64,000 nt of DNA from Agromyces subbeticus DSM 16689 (GTDB lineage Bacteria > Actinomycetota > Actinomycetes > Actinomycetales > Microbacteriaceae): assembly GCF_000421565.1 (NCBI RefSeq), contig NZ_ATXG01000004.1, positions 124,001 to 188,000 of the forward strand. Direction: 5' to 3'. Positions 27,101 to 36,360 of the stretch are shown piece after piece. Numbering within the stretch: the first letter of the stretch is position 1; the number at the start of each line of letters is the position of its first letter. The notes under the pieces were generated by a model. That model worked only from the letters and a program-made list of their open reading frames with translations, ran no database searches and had not been told where the DNA came from. The position numbers and the translations under genes were made by a program.

Positions 27101-27285
27101 TCGAACTCGTCGTGCACGAAGGCGACGTCGTCGATCGAGATCGGCGTGCCTCCGGTTGCATGGGCGGCCGTGCCGATCATGAGCACGTTCGCGGCGACAC
27201 CGAGCACGAGGCAGATCGCGAACACCAGCAGCGTCTGCAGTCGTCGAGCACGATCTCGGGATGACCCGATCGCGATGTTCATCAC
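24151..27285 (-). CDS. large cell-wall surface protein with six DUF5979-type repeats and LAxTG anchor
   Basis: This 1044-residue exported protein has a basic N-terminus and hydrophobic signal (LLVFAICLVLGVAANVLMIG, cleavage near AHA-TGG). A non-repeated adhesin-like head runs to about residue 350. Six beta-rich repeats of about 105 residues follow, each opening with a variant of GxFSxxKxVxG and closing with VTLTNTL-like strands (DUF5979/SdrD-B-like). The C-terminus has LASTG (residues 1008-1012), a hydrophobic helix and RRRRA, the class E sortase sorting signal. It would be fixed to peptidoglycan. No active sortase is encoded in this window. The GTG at 27285 and the ATG at 27282 are both possible starts. 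Confidence 0.9.
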   Translation of the reverse strand: MMNIAIGSSRDRARRLQTLLVFAICLVLGVAANVLMIGTAAHATGGTPISIDDVAFVHDEFDDGSQQEITVKWSVPGEAANPVSVTVDLPDGLSGHEDRFAMIDPDGEAAGECVVSSSNITCTVDPAYIDGHEFDMQGEFTFRVNVWLENLETEERVFEFGDVSDTVTVGPNPSRCFENCEFGGWGASKSGSYRNLEDTITWWVGVPGGADGIPAGRDIVVEDQLDLGAFELVGAPVVYEARSLAYDSLGRQNPVFAAKPASEVNVSADGLRVDFTSVRGLGTRAPEGQQGITGSMYEVVWTVKVLDEGKAKTYQNTAKYSVEGVEPGTTTGTATRVSGSGTVVGRNFGRFQLTKELAGDTSLTPQFTVNYTATLDGTVTEQRTIPLRAGESFLSDELFKGTTITLDEITPVEPSNVTWADPVFVLPDGTESERLELTFSSAEGNLGAVTQIRLQNRATLQKGSLSAHKTVVNDDGMRIPDDTTFTLNYRWAADAGKGIPQGGGSVELPLDGERIEIPNLPIGAVVDFIESTPTAVPGASWQAPVIEPARIVVDASSPDVDVTVTNTLARDFGDFEIVKRLDGNAAGLVDDPTFTVEWSYPADPERGVYEAGNGVVEVTAGGAPAVVEHLPAGATVTLEEVLERVEGGTWAEPVFSQKTFTVVAGNRLTIDLDNELTLNAGYFSARKALEGTGAMLVPATDAFTIHYSYEAGIGFAAGEGELVVGADGSTATSGPLPYGAVLQLAELAPQPVLGATWGETPEFSTDTVTIGDGTTVDVVLTNTITRDVGAFSLQKQVEGSGAYLVGADREYTFTYEYPAGPSFDALEPTEVAVPADGTTVTVDDIPAGAVVTVREVTPEAVVGGTWDAVEFSESNTFVIGNGQQADVLAVNTLHLNDGFLSVRKAVDGSGASMLPSDATFTVRYEYPAGNGFSGGAGLLTLSADGAAMTSEAIPFGAVVTLTELAPAAVDGASWAGAVFSDDVVVIGDGTVGAVTLTNTLERYPAPGLASTGVEGLMPAVAGGALALVLGAALLLMAAVRRRRA

Positions 27286-27653
27286 TGTTGCTTCCCTTTC
27301 TCCACGGACGTCTCACGTGGGGCGCGGCGCAGTTGCGTCGGCTCCACATCCGGGAGGTTCGGGCACGACCGGCAGCGCCTGCGCTGGGTATCGCGCAAGC
27401 GTGCCGGTGCAGGGGCGCACGGGTGGCGCCGATGCGTGACGTGCGGTGCACGCCGGTCGGGCTGGTCCTCTCGGGTGAGGACGGGTGGCTGTTCATTGCC
27501 ACCAACCAAGAGATGGCGGATGACGCGATTCATGACGTGTGCTCAGCTGTGAAACTCCTGACCGCGCCTCCACAGCATCGGATACGGGTGCGCTGGGAAC
27601 CCGACATCCGATCGCCCAGCCGTCTGTCGGCGGCGTGCAGCAGAGTGGACCCC
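27286..27653. other. 368-base divergent intergenic region
   Basis: It lies between the surface-protein and RecQ genes, which point away from each other. One frame is open through it into recQ, but codon use and composition look non-coding. I see no clear operator, repeat or hairpin. Confidence 0.5.
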
Positions 27654-29756
27654 ATGACCCTCGACGCACCGCCTGCCGACACTCGCGCCGCCGCACTCGT
27701 CGCCTTGCGCGAACTCGTGGGGCGCGACGACGCCGAGTTCCACGACGGGCAGTTCGAGGCGATCGACGCGCTCGTCGAGGGCCGTCGGCGCGCGCTCGTC
27801 GTGCAGCGCACCGGGTGGGGCAAGTCGGCGGTGTACTTCGTCGCGACCCTGCTGCTTCGCAAGCAGGGAGCCGGGCCGACCGTGCTCGTCTCGCCGCTGC
27901 TCGCCCTCATGCGCGACCAGATCGCCGCGGCCGAGCGCGCCGGCGTGCGCGCCGTGGCCATCAACTCGACCAACGCACACGAGTGGGGCGATGTGCTCGC
28001 CCAGCTCGACCGCGACGAGGTCGACGTGCTGCTCGTGTCGCCTGAGCGGCTCAACAACCCGGCGTTCCGCGAGCAGCAACTGCCCGCGCTGGTGCGACGC
28101 ATCGGCATGCTCGTGGTCGACGAGGCGCACTGCATCAGCGACTGGGGCCACGACTTCCGCCCCGACTATCGGCGGCTGCGCGAGCTCATCGCGCAGATGC
28201 CGGCCGAGGTGCCGGTGCTCGCGACCACGGCGACGGCCAACAGCCGCGTGGTCGCCGACGTCGCCGAGCAGCTCGGCACCGCCGGCGAGGTGCTCACCAT
28301 TCGCGGGCCGCTCGCGCGCGCGTCGCTGCGGCTCGGTGTGCTGCGACTGCCCGACTCGCCCAGCCGACTGGCGTGGCTGCTCAGCCACCTCGACGACCTG
28401 CCCGGCTCGGGCATCATCTACACGCTCACCGTCGCGGCGGCCAACGACACCGCTCGCCTGCTACGACAACGCGGGCACGAGGTGCGCGCCTACACCGGGC
28501 AGTCCGACACCGACGAGCGCACCGAGTCCGAGGGCATGCTGAAGCGCAACGAGGTCAAGGCGCTCGTCGCCACAAGCGCGCTCGGCATGGGCTTCGACAA
28601 GCCCGATCTCGGCTTCGTCCTGCATCTGGGAGCGCCCTCCTCGCCCGTCGCCTACTACCAGCAGGTCGGTCGCGCCGGCCGTGCGAGCGAGAGTGCCGAC
28701 GTGCTGCTGCTGCCGGGCACCGAAGACGGCGCCATCTGGCACTACTTCGCCACCGCGTCGATGCCCGACCAAGACCGCGCAGAGCGGGTGATCGCCGCGC
28801 TCGGCGACACGCCCGTCTCAACGCCGGCGCTCGAGGCGATGGTCGACATCCGCCGCACGCCGCTCGAACTGCTGCTCAAGGTGCTCGACGTCGACGGCGC
28901 CGTGCGGCGCGTGCAGGGTGGCTGGGTCGCGACCGGCGAGCCGTGGGTCTACGACGCCGAGCGCTATCGTCGCATCGCGGCCGAGCGCGAGGCCGAGCAG
29001 CAGCACATGATCGACTACGAGCAGAGCGGCGGATGCCGCATGGAGTTCCTGCAGCGATCGCTCGACGACGAGACGGCGGCGCCCTGCGGGCGGTGCGACA
29101 ACTGCGCGGGCGTCTGGTTCCCGCGCGAGATCGAGGCATCGGCAACTGCGTCGGCTGCCGAGTCGCTCGACCGCGTCGGCGTGCCCGTCGAGCCGCGACG
29201 TCAGTGGCCCACCGGTGCCGACCGACTCGGCGTGCCGGTGAAGGGGCGCATCCCCCCCGCCGAGCAAGCGGGCGAGGGCCGGGCGCTGGCCCGCCTCACC
29301 GACCTCGGCTGGGGCGGCACGCTGCGCGAGCTGTTCGCCGCCGGCGCGCCCGATGCTCCCGTGTCGCCCCAGGTGCTCGCCGCGTGCGTGCGCGTGCTCG
29401 CCGACTGGGGCTGGGCCGAGCGCCCGGTCGCCGTCGTCGCGATGCCTTCGCGCTCACGCCCCCTGCTCGTCGATTCGCTCGCCCGCGGTCTCGCAGACGT
29501 CGGGCGCCTGCCGTATCTCGGCGCTCTCTCGTCGGCCGGCGATGGCCCGACCGGCCAGCCCGGTGGCAACAGCGCCTTCCGCCTTGCCGGGCTCTGGGAG
29601 CGCTTCACCGCCGACGGCCTCGACGTGCCCGCGGGCGGTGTGCTGCTCGTCGACGACCAGGCCGACAGCCGGTGGACCCTGACCATCGCCGCCCGTGAGC
29701 TGCGCCGGGCCGGCGCCTCCGAGGTGCTGCCCTTCGTGCTCGCCCTCCGCGGCTGA
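27654..29756 (+). CDS. RecQ-type DNA helicase with C-terminal phosphoribosyltransferase-like domain
   Basis: This 700-residue protein starts with a RecQ helicase core: motif I QRTGWGKSAVYF (GWGKS instead of GGGKS), motif II DEAHCISDWGHDFRP, motif III ATTATA, motif VI QQVGRAGRA. The RecQ zinc-binding Cys set follows (CRMEFLQRSL...CGRCDNC, near residues 463-485). After about residue 560 the sequence is no longer RecQ-like and ends in a phosphoribosyltransferase-type strand and PRPP loop, GVLLVDDQADSRWTLTIAA. No HRDC domain is seen. The ATG at 27654 fits the family N-terminus (ELVGRDDAEFHDGQFEAI). It unwinds DNA 3'-5' in repair; the tail's role is unknown. Confidence 0.88.
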   Translation: MTLDAPPADTRAAALVALRELVGRDDAEFHDGQFEAIDALVEGRRRALVVQRTGWGKSAVYFVATLLLRKQGAGPTVLVSPLLALMRDQIAAAERAGVRAVAINSTNAHEWGDVLAQLDRDEVDVLLVSPERLNNPAFREQQLPALVRRIGMLVVDEAHCISDWGHDFRPDYRRLRELIAQMPAEVPVLATTATANSRVVADVAEQLGTAGEVLTIRGPLARASLRLGVLRLPDSPSRLAWLLSHLDDLPGSGIIYTLTVAAANDTARLLRQRGHEVRAYTGQSDTDERTESEGMLKRNEVKALVATSALGMGFDKPDLGFVLHLGAPSSPVAYYQQVGRAGRASESADVLLLPGTEDGAIWHYFATASMPDQDRAERVIAALGDTPVSTPALEAMVDIRRTPLELLLKVLDVDGAVRRVQGGWVATGEPWVYDAERYRRIAAEREAEQQHMIDYEQSGGCRMEFLQRSLDDETAAPCGRCDNCAGVWFPREIEASATASAAESLDRVGVPVEPRRQWPTGADRLGVPVKGRIPPAEQAGEGRALARLTDLGWGGTLRELFAAGAPDAPVSPQVLAACVRVLADWGWAERPVAVVAMPSRSRPLLVDSLARGLADVGRLPYLGALSSAGDGPTGQPGGNSAFRLAGLWERFTADGLDVPAGGVLLVDDQADSRWTLTIAARELRRAGASEVLPFVLALRG

Positions 29757-29831
29757 CCTCCGCCCACCGGCTGGCCGATCACACCGCGACGCGGCACGGC
29801 GACGCCGGAACGAGCCCGGCGCCGCCACGCG

Positions 29832-30983
29832 TCACCGCAGTCCGCGGAAGAACGTCCGCACATCTCCGACGAGGAGGTCGGGCACCTCCATGGCCGGGAA
29901 GTGACCGCCGCGGTCGAACTCCGACCAGTGCACGACGTTGTCATCGCGCTCGGCGATCGTACGGATGCCGAAGTCGCCCGGGAACACCGCAACGCCCGAT
30001 GGCACCTCGGATCGCACCGTCTGCTGCCCCCAGCTCGCCCGGCCCTCGCGATACAGCCGCGCCGACGACGTGGCCGTGCCCGTCAACCAGTAGACACTCA
30101 CATCGGTGAGCAGCGCATCACGATCGACCGCGTCCTCGGGCAGTTCGTTGGCAGGATCCGTCCACTCCTTGAACTTCTCCACGATCCACGCGAGCTGACC
30201 GGCCGGCGAGTCCGAGAGCCCCACGCCCACCGTCTGCGGCCTCGTCGACTGCAGGATCGCGTACGCCGAGCTCTCGTCCATCTCCTGCTGCAGCGCGCCG
30301 AGCCGAGCCTGCTCGGCCTCCGTCATGCGCGCGAACTCCGCCGGGTCGCCCGACGGGAATCCGAGGCTGCCGTTGACATGCACTCCGACCACGTGGTCAG
30401 TGTCGAACCGGCCGAGCAGCGGCGAGATCACCGATCCGCTGTCGGTCCCCTGCGCCCCGTAGCGCTCGTATCCGAGACGCTGCATGAGCTGCGCCCAGGC
30501 ACGCGCGATTCGCGAGAGGTCCCAGCCGGTCTCGTGCGTCGGCCCCGAGAAGCCGAATCCGGGCATCGACGGCACGACGACATGGAACGCATCGGCCGGA
30601 TCGCCGCCATGGGAGCGAGGGTCGGTCAGCGGCCCGATGACCTCCAAGAACTCCACGATCGAGCCGGGCCAACCGTGGGTGAGGATCAACGGCAGGGCGT
30701 TCGGCTCGGGTGAGCGCACGTGCAGGAAGTGGATGTTCTGGCCGTCGATGGTCGTCGTGAACTGAGGGAACGCGTTCAGCTTCGCCTCGTGCTCACGCCA
30801 GTCGTACGACGTTCGCCAGTACTCGGCCAGTCCTTTCAGGTAGCTCGACGGAGTGCCGTAGCTCCACCCGACGCCCGGCAGTTCGTCGGGCCACCGGGTT
30901 CGTGCGAGTCGATCGTTCAGATGGTCGAGGTCAGCCTGGGGGATGTCGATGCGGAAGGGCCGGATGTCGGTGTCGTTGTCCAT
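29832..30983 (-). CDS. epoxide hydrolase (EphA/microsomal type)
   Basis: This 383-residue protein has the N-terminal epoxide-hydrolase extension ([28 protein letters not shown]) followed by an alpha/beta-hydrolase domain. The oxyanion motif is HGWPGS; the nucleophile region is [11 protein letters not shown], where Asp would attack the epoxide; the catalytic His is in [13 protein letters not shown]; cap-domain Tyr residues are in [17 protein letters not shown]. There is no signal peptide. The ATG at 30983 is chosen over GTG 30989. It lies just downstream of the second paa cluster and points the same way. Detoxifying epoxides from the phenylacetate pathway is possible but unproven. Confidence 0.88.
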   Translation of the reverse strand: MDNDTDIRPFRIDIPQADLDHLNDRLARTRWPDELPGVGWSYGTPSSYLKGLAEYWRTSYDWREHEAKLNAFPQFTTTIDGQNIHFLHVRSPEPNALPLILTHGWPGSIVEFLEVIGPLTDPRSHGGDPADAFHVVVPSMPGFGFSGPTHETGWDLSRIARAWAQLMQRLGYERYGAQGTDSGSVISPLLGRFDTDHVVGVHVNGSLGFPSGDPAEFARMTEAEQARLGALQQEMDESSAYAILQSTRPQTVGVGLSDSPAGQLAWIVEKFKEWTDPANELPEDAVDRDALLTDVSVYWLTGTATSSARLYREGRASWGQQTVRSEVPSGVAVFPGDFGIRTIAERDDNVVHWSEFDRGGHFPAMEVPDLLVGDVRTFFRGLR

Positions 30984-31041
30984 GACCACGACGGTACGCA
31001 GCGTAGTGGTCAGTTTCCGTCCTAAAGAGGCCGAGGCGCTC

Positions 31042-33117
31042 CTACGCCGGAGCGAGCTCCTTCGCGACCAGGGTGAGCACGTCGTACGAGGCGACGAGCT
31101 CGTCGTTCTGGTTCTTCAGCACCGCGTCCCAGCGCACCTCGCCGTACTCGTCGGTCTCTCGCGGCGTGATCTGCTTCGCCGTGAGCTCGACCCGAATCGA
31201 GTCGCCCGGCGACACCGGGGTCACGAACCGCAGGTTCTCGAGGCCCGAGTTCGCGAGCACCGGCCCGGGCGCGGCGTCCACGAAGAGGCCCGCCGCCCAC
31301 GACACGAGCAGGTAGCCGTGCGCGACCCGGCCGGGGAAGAACGGGTTCGCGGATGCTGCCGCCTCGTCCATGTGCGCGTAGAACGTGTCGCCCGTGAACG
31401 CCGCGAAGGTCTCGATGTCGTCGAGCGTCACCTCGCGCGAGCCCGACACGACCTGGTCGCCGATCTTCAGCTCTGCGAGCGACTTGCGGAACGGGTGCAC
31501 GCCGCCGGGTTGCGATGCGGATCCCGTGTGCCACACCCCGGTCAGGGCGGTCAGCATCTCGGGAGACCCCTGCACCGCCGTGCGTTGCATGTGGTGCAGC
31601 ACCGCGCGGATGCCGCCGAGCTCTTCTCCGCCGCCGGCCCGACCCGGCCCGCCGTGCACGAGGTTCGGCAGCGGCGAGCCGTGCCCGGTCGACGAACGCG
31701 CATCGTCGCGATCGAGGAAGAGCACGCGGCCGTTGTACGCCGCGATGCCCCCGGCGAGTTCCACGGCGACCGCGGGGTCATGCGTCGCGACACTCGTCAC
31801 GAGCGAGCCACCGCCGCGAGCCACAAGGGCGACGGCTTCGGCGATCGAGTCGTAGCCCACGATCGACGAGACCGGCCCGAACGCCTCCACCTCGTGCAGC
31901 GCCGAGCTCGAGGCATCCGCGAATCGAAGCAGCATGGGCGCCACGAATGCGCCGTCGGATGTCTCGCCGCCGCTGCCCTCGGAGCGTCTGACGCTCGGGG
32001 CATCCGTCGAGCCGATCACGAGCTCGCCGCCACCGGCCGTGAGCTTTCCGACCTGGCGCAGCACCTCGTCGCGCTGGGTGAGCGAGGCGAGGGGCCCCAT
32101 GGTGACGCCGTCGGCGCGCGGGTCGCCGAGCACGACGCGCTCGGCGATGCGGGCGCGCACGGCGTCGATGACCGAGTCGACGGATGCCGCAGGCACGATC
32201 GCCCGACGGATCGCCGTGCACTTCTGCCCCGCCTTCGACGTCATCTCGGCGACGAGCTGCTTCACGTAGGCGTCGAATTCAGGCGTGCCCTCGACCGCGT
32301 CGGTGCCGAGCACGCTCGCGTTGATCGAGTCGGTCTCTACCGTGAAGCGCACACCGCCGGTCTGCACCGACGGGTGCCGGCGCAGCTTCTCGGCGGTCGA
32401 GGCCGAGCCGGTGAAGGCGACGAGGTCGCCGAGGCGCAAGTGGTCGAAGAGGTCGGGCACGCTGCCCGAGACGAGTTGCAGCGAGCCCTCGGGCACCAGA
32501 CCCGATTCGATGAGGATGCGCACGAACGCCTCGGCGAGGTAGCCGGTGGGCGTCGCGGGCTTCACGAGTGTTGGCACGCCGGCGAGGAAGGCGGGCGCGA
32601 ACTTCTCGAGCGAACCCCACACCGGAAAGTTGAAGGCGTTGATCTGCACCGCGACGCCGGGCAGGCGCGTGTAGATATGCCGTCCGAGGAATGAGCCGTC
32701 CTTCGAGAGGTTCTCGACAGCGCCGTCGACGTAGACCTTCGAGTTCGGCATCTCGCGTCTGCCCTTCGACGAGTACGTGAAGAGCACGCCGATGCCGCCG
32801 TCGATGTCGACCCACGAGTCCTGCTTGGTGGCGCCGGTGCGAGCGGAGACCTCGTAGAGCTCGGCCTTGCGCTCGGTGAGGGCGAGCGCCATCTGCTTGA
32901 GCAGCACCGCCCGCTGGTGGAAGGTGAGTTCGCCGAGCGAGGCCTGCCCGACCGTGCGGGCGTGCTCGAGCGCGGCGCCGAGATCGAGCCCCTCGGTCGA
33001 CACGCGAGCGACGAGTTCGCCGGTCGATGCGTCGCGCACCTCATTCGCAGTTGCGGCGGCCGTGGCATCGGGGGTCCACCACGCGCCGTTCACGTAGCTC
33101 GGCAGAATCTCGGTCAT
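31042..33117 (-). CDS. paaZ: PaaZ, bifunctional oxepin-CoA hydrolase / semialdehyde dehydrogenase
   Basis: This 691-residue protein has an aldehyde dehydrogenase domain (about 1-520) with catalytic Cys in [12 protein letters not shown] and the [19 protein letters not shown] motif, followed by a MaoC-type hydratase domain with [29 protein letters not shown]. PaaZ opens the oxepin ring and oxidises the resulting aldehyde, giving 3-oxo-5,6-dehydrosuberyl-CoA. Length agrees with the family. It is last in the second paa operon, 11 bases after paaH. A short Ser/Gly-rich insertion ([15 protein letters not shown]) sits in the dehydrogenase domain. Confidence 0.95.
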   Translation of the reverse strand: MTEILPSYVNGAWWTPDATAAATANEVRDASTGELVARVSTEGLDLGAALEHARTVGQASLGELTFHQRAVLLKQMALALTERKAELYEVSARTGATKQDSWVDIDGGIGVLFTYSSKGRREMPNSKVYVDGAVENLSKDGSFLGRHIYTRLPGVAVQINAFNFPVWGSLEKFAPAFLAGVPTLVKPATPTGYLAEAFVRILIESGLVPEGSLQLVSGSVPDLFDHLRLGDLVAFTGSASTAEKLRRHPSVQTGGVRFTVETDSINASVLGTDAVEGTPEFDAYVKQLVAEMTSKAGQKCTAIRRAIVPAASVDSVIDAVRARIAERVVLGDPRADGVTMGPLASLTQRDEVLRQVGKLTAGGGELVIGSTDAPSVRRSEGSGGETSDGAFVAPMLLRFADASSSALHEVEAFGPVSSIVGYDSIAEAVALVARGGGSLVTSVATHDPAVAVELAGGIAAYNGRVLFLDRDDARSSTGHGSPLPNLVHGGPGRAGGGEELGGIRAVLHHMQRTAVQGSPEMLTALTGVWHTGSASQPGGVHPFRKSLAELKIGDQVVSGSREVTLDDIETFAAFTGDTFYAHMDEAAASANPFFPGRVAHGYLLVSWAAGLFVDAAPGPVLANSGLENLRFVTPVSPGDSIRVELTAKQITPRETDEYGEVRWDAVLKNQNDELVASYDVLTLVAKELAPA

Positions 33118-33128
33118 CGGTGTTCCTT

Positions 33129-33998
33129 TCACGGGGCATCCCACAGGTAGAAGCCCTCGCCGGTCTTTCGGCCGAGCTTGCCCTCGGCGACCATGCGGCG
33201 CAGCAGTGCGGGCGGGGCGAAGCGCTCGCCGAGCGTGTTCGAGAGGTACTCGGCGATGCCGAGCCGCACGTCGAGCCCTACGATGTCGGTGAGGCGCAAC
33301 GGGCCCACGGGATGCTTGTAGCCGAGGCTCATCGCGGCGTCGATGTCTTCCGCCGATGCGACGCCGTCTTCGAGCATGCGGATCGCCTCGAGCCCGAGGG
33401 CCACGCCGAGTCGTGACGATGCGAAGCCGGGCGCATCGGCGACGACGATCGGTGTCTTGCCGATCGCATGCACCCATGCCCGCGCCTGCTCGACGAGCAG
33501 GCCGTCGGTCGCCTCGCCGCGCACGATCTCGACGAGTGACGATGCGGGCACCGGGTTGAAGAAGTGCAGGCCCACGAACCGCGAAGGCCGGTCGAGCAGT
33601 GCGGCCAGCTGATCGATCGAGATCGACGAGGTGTTCGATGCGAGCGCCGCGCCGGGCGCGAGCACCGCCTCGACGCGCGTGAGGGCATCGATCTTCAGTT
33701 CGAGGTCTTCGGGCACGGCCTCGACGACGAGGTCGCAGCCGGCGAAGTCGCCCACCTCGGTCGAGGCGGCGAAGCGCGCGGCGATCGCACTCTGCTCGTC
33801 GTCGGCCGTGCCGCGGGCCACGGAGGTCGCGACCGACTCGAGCACTCGGGCCGACGCCGCGCCCGCGGCATCCGCATCGCGCTCGACGACCGTTACGCGC
33901 GACCCCGCGAGCAGGAACGCGTGCGCGATGCCGGCGCCCATGCGCCCGCCGCCGAGCACGCCGACGTCGGCGGGAGCGCCCGTCGCGGTGTCGTTCAT
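33129..33998 (-). CDS. paaH: 3-hydroxyacyl-CoA dehydrogenase PaaH
   Basis: This 289-residue protein has an N-terminal Rossmann motif VGVLGGGRMGAGIAHAF and the signature HFFNPVPASSLVEIVRG with catalytic His; the Glu partner follows in the NTSS and EIV segments. The C-terminal dimer domain ends GRKTGEGFYLWDAP. It oxidises 3-hydroxyadipyl-CoA to 3-oxoadipyl-CoA with NAD. ATGA overlap with the upstream paaF. Confidence 0.93.
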   Translation of the reverse strand: MNDTATGAPADVGVLGGGRMGAGIAHAFLLAGSRVTVVERDADAAGAASARVLESVATSVARGTADDEQSAIAARFAASTEVGDFAGCDLVVEAVPEDLELKIDALTRVEAVLAPGAALASNTSSISIDQLAALLDRPSRFVGLHFFNPVPASSLVEIVRGEATDGLLVEQARAWVHAIGKTPIVVADAPGFASSRLGVALGLEAIRMLEDGVASAEDIDAAMSLGYKHPVGPLRLTDIVGLDVRLGIAEYLSNTLGERFAPPALLRRMVAEGKLGRKTGEGFYLWDAP

Positions 33999-34774
33999 CT
34001 GCGCTTCCTCTCGAGGAACTCGGTCATGCGCCGCAGCTTCTCGGGGCTCTCGAAGAGCACTGCCTGCTCGTCGAGATCGACGGCGGGGTGCGCGTCGCGC
34101 CGCGCCCGGAAGACGCGCTTCGTCGCGATCGTTGCAGCGCGATCGTTGCGGGCGATTCGATCGGCGATGGCGTGCGCCGCCGGCAGCAGCTCATCGGCCG
34201 GGTGCAGCTCGCTCACGAGGCCGATCTCGAGCGCCTCGGCCGCACCCACGGTGCGACCGGTCAGCAGCAGTTCGATCGCCCGCGCATCGCCAACGATCTC
34301 CTTCAGCCGCCAGCTCGCCCCGGCCGCGGCGATGATGCCGAGGCCCGTCTCTGGGTTGCCGATCTTCAGCGCGGGTGTCGCGATGCGGATGTCGGCGGCG
34401 TACGCGAGCTCGGCGCCGCCGCCGAGCGCGTAGCCGTCGAGGGCGGCGATCACGGGCATCGGCAGCAGCGCGAGCCGCACGAAGGCGTGAGCGTTGATGC
34501 CGGCGCGCGCATCGTCGGCCCGCCGTTCGCGAAGCTCAGCGATGTCGGCGCCCGACGCGAAGGTGCCACCGGCCCCGGTGAGGATGAGCGTGCGCGGAAT
34601 CGCCTCGAGCTCGGCGCACAGGAGGTGCAGCGCATCGATCGTCGCCTGATCGATGGCGTTGCGCTTCTCGGGTCGGTTGAGCGTCGCAACGACCCGGTCG
34701 TCGAGCCGCTCGATGAGGAGCGGGCCCTCATCGCCGATCGACGAGGAGCGCGAGGTCTCGCGACCCGCGCGCAT
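33995..34774 (-). CDS. paaF: enoyl-CoA hydratase PaaF
   Basis: This 259-residue crotonase-fold hydratase keeps both catalytic Glu residues (GYALGGGAELAYAADIRI and GNPETGLGIIAAAGA) and the oxyanion Ala/Gly region ASGADI. This distinguishes it from the isomerase at 13430-14215. It would hydrate 2,3-dehydroadipyl-CoA. TGATG overlap with the thiolase stop fixes the start; the first 20 or so residues are Arg/Ser-rich and not conserved. Confidence 0.88.
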   Translation of the reverse strand: MRAGRETSRSSSIGDEGPLLIERLDDRVVATLNRPEKRNAIDQATIDALHLLCAELEAIPRTLILTGAGGTFASGADIAELRERRADDARAGINAHAFVRLALLPMPVIAALDGYALGGGAELAYAADIRIATPALKIGNPETGLGIIAAAGASWRLKEIVGDARAIELLLTGRTVGAAEALEIGLVSELHPADELLPAAHAIADRIARNDRAATIATKRVFRARRDAHPAVDLDEQAVLFESPEKLRRMTEFLERKRR

Positions 34775-35991
34775 CACACGCGCTCCACGATGAGGGCGGC
34801 GCCCTGGCCGACGCCGACGCACATCGTCGCGAGTCCGTGCCGTGACCCCTCGCGCTCCATGCGACCGAGCAGCGTCACCACGAGTCGCGACCCCGACGAG
34901 CCGAGCGGATGCCCCAGGGCGATCGCCCCGCCGTCGGCGTTGACTCGTTCGGGGTCGAGGCCGAGGCGGCGCATCGACGCGATCGACTGCGTGGCGAACG
35001 CCTCGTTGAGTTCGATGGAGCCGAGATCGGCGATCGACAGCCCAGAGCGGGCGAGCGCCTTCTCGGTCGCGGGCACCGGACCGAGGCCCATGATCTCGGG
35101 CGCCAAGCCGGCTGAGGTGCCGACGATGACACGAGCCCGTGGCGTGAGGCCGTAGCGCTCGACGGCGGCCGCGCTCGCGACCACGATGGCGGATGCCCCG
35201 TCGTTCAGCGCACTCGAATTGCCCGCCGTCACGACGGAGCCGCCGGGCACGACGGCACGCAGGCCGGCAAGCGCCTCGATCGTGGTCTCAGGTCGCGGGC
35301 CCTCGTCGACGAGCACCTCACCGCGAGCAGTCGGCACGCCGACGATCTCGGCCTCGAACCGCCCGGCGGCGATGGCCGCAGCGGCTCGCTGCTGCGAGCG
35401 CAGGGCGAAGGCGTCGGCCTCGTCGCGGGTGATGCCGTCGAGTCGCGCGACCTCTTCGGCCGTCTCCGGCATCGAATACGTCGCCTTGTCACGGGCCAGC
35501 AGCCTGGCGTTCGGAAAACGCCAGCCGATCGAGGTGTCGTACGCGGCACCGGGCTTGGCCCAGGCCTTCTCGGGCTTGGCCTGCACCCACGGCGCGCGCG
35601 TCATCGACTCCACGCCGCCGGCGATGATGAGGTCGGCGTCACCGGCCCGGATCGCCTGCGCCGCCATCGTGATCGCCGACATGCCCGATGCGCAGAGCCG
35701 GTTGACGGTGATGCCGGGCACCGAGTCGGGCAGCCCGGCGAGCAGCACCGACATGCGGCCGACATTGCGGTTGTCTTCCCCGGCCTGGTTGGCGGCACCG
35801 AGGATGACCTCGTCGATCGCGCCCGCCTCGATCGCGGCCTGCTCGAGCCCGGCGCGTCGCACTGCCTCGCCGACGACGAGCGAGGCGAGGTCGTCGGGGC
35901 GCACTCCGGCGAGCGCGCCCCCGTAGCGGCCGACCGGCGTGCGAACGCCTCCGACGAGGTAGGCCTCGGCCACGCTGCTGTTGATGGGCAC
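34774..35991 (-). CDS. paaJ: acetyl-CoA acyltransferase (PaaJ/PcaF-type thiolase)
   Basis: This 405-residue thiolase has active Cys in VNRLCASGMSA, His in GGAIALGHPLGSSGSR and the C-terminal Cys in MCVGVGQGAAL. It cleaves 3-oxoadipyl-CoA (and 3-oxo-5,6-dehydrosuberyl-CoA) with CoA. The GTG at 35991 has AGGA at six bases; the GTG at 35997 is less well spaced. First gene of the operon thiolase-paaF-paaH-paaZ, with a PaaR-type box about 80 bases upstream. Confidence 0.92.
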   Translation of the reverse strand: MPINSSVAEAYLVGGVRTPVGRYGGALAGVRPDDLASLVVGEAVRRAGLEQAAIEAGAIDEVILGAANQAGEDNRNVGRMSVLLAGLPDSVPGITVNRLCASGMSAITMAAQAIRAGDADLIIAGGVESMTRAPWVQAKPEKAWAKPGAAYDTSIGWRFPNARLLARDKATYSMPETAEEVARLDGITRDEADAFALRSQQRAAAAIAAGRFEAEIVGVPTARGEVLVDEGPRPETTIEALAGLRAVVPGGSVVTAGNSSALNDGASAIVVASAAAVERYGLTPRARVIVGTSAGLAPEIMGLGPVPATEKALARSGLSIADLGSIELNEAFATQSIASMRRLGLDPERVNADGGAIALGHPLGSSGSRLVVTLLGRMEREGSRHGLATMCVGVGQGAALIVERV

Positions 35992-36072
35992 TGCCACTCC
36001 TGACCGCACTGTCTGTGGTGGAACGCTGCACCCAGCGTAGGCGTGGGCTCGCGGCATCCGTCGATCGGAATT

Positions 36073-36094
36073 AGTGACCGACCGTTCAGGAAGT
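36073..36094. promoter_or_regulatory. PaaR-type operator upstream of the second paa operon
   Basis: AGTGACCG-ACCGTT-CAGGAAGT matches the box at 18433-18454 at most positions, including the ACCG-N2-CGTTCAG core, and is flanked by AATT stretches. Confidence 0.65.
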
Positions 36095-36147
36095 AATTAT
36101 GGCAAACGGATGTCGCGGGCGCCAGTCACGACATGCGCGACGCGGCC

Positions 36148-36345
36148 TCAGGGGATTTGCATGAGCACCGCTTCGCCGACGGACTTGCTCTGAATCAGGT
36201 AGACGGAGTCGCCCACCAGCATGAGGACCGGCGACGCCGGACCATGGGTGACTAGCGCACCGCGGACATGGCCGCCTGAGTATCCCGCCGCGGCCGGGAG
36301 GTCGAGCGGGGCGCGGTCACCGCACACGGGCCTTCGACCCTTCAC
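36148..36345 (-). pseudogene. remnant of a lipoprotein 3' end
   Basis: A 65-codon frame whose last 36 residues (ALVTHGPASPVLMLVGDSVY...) align with the C-terminus of the lipoprotein at 38559-39661 (ALVTDGPASPVLLKVGDSIY...), with a three-residue gap. Nothing of the rest of that protein is present and the first half of this frame is unrelated, so it looks like a truncated duplicate. Confidence 0.7.
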
Positions 36346-36360
36346 TTCAGCCGATCGGGA

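Noticed and set aside
27261..27653. N-terminal extension of RecQ through the upstream open frame
   Set aside because: The sequence lacks helicase character and composition looks non-coding; the family N-terminus begins just after ATG 27654.
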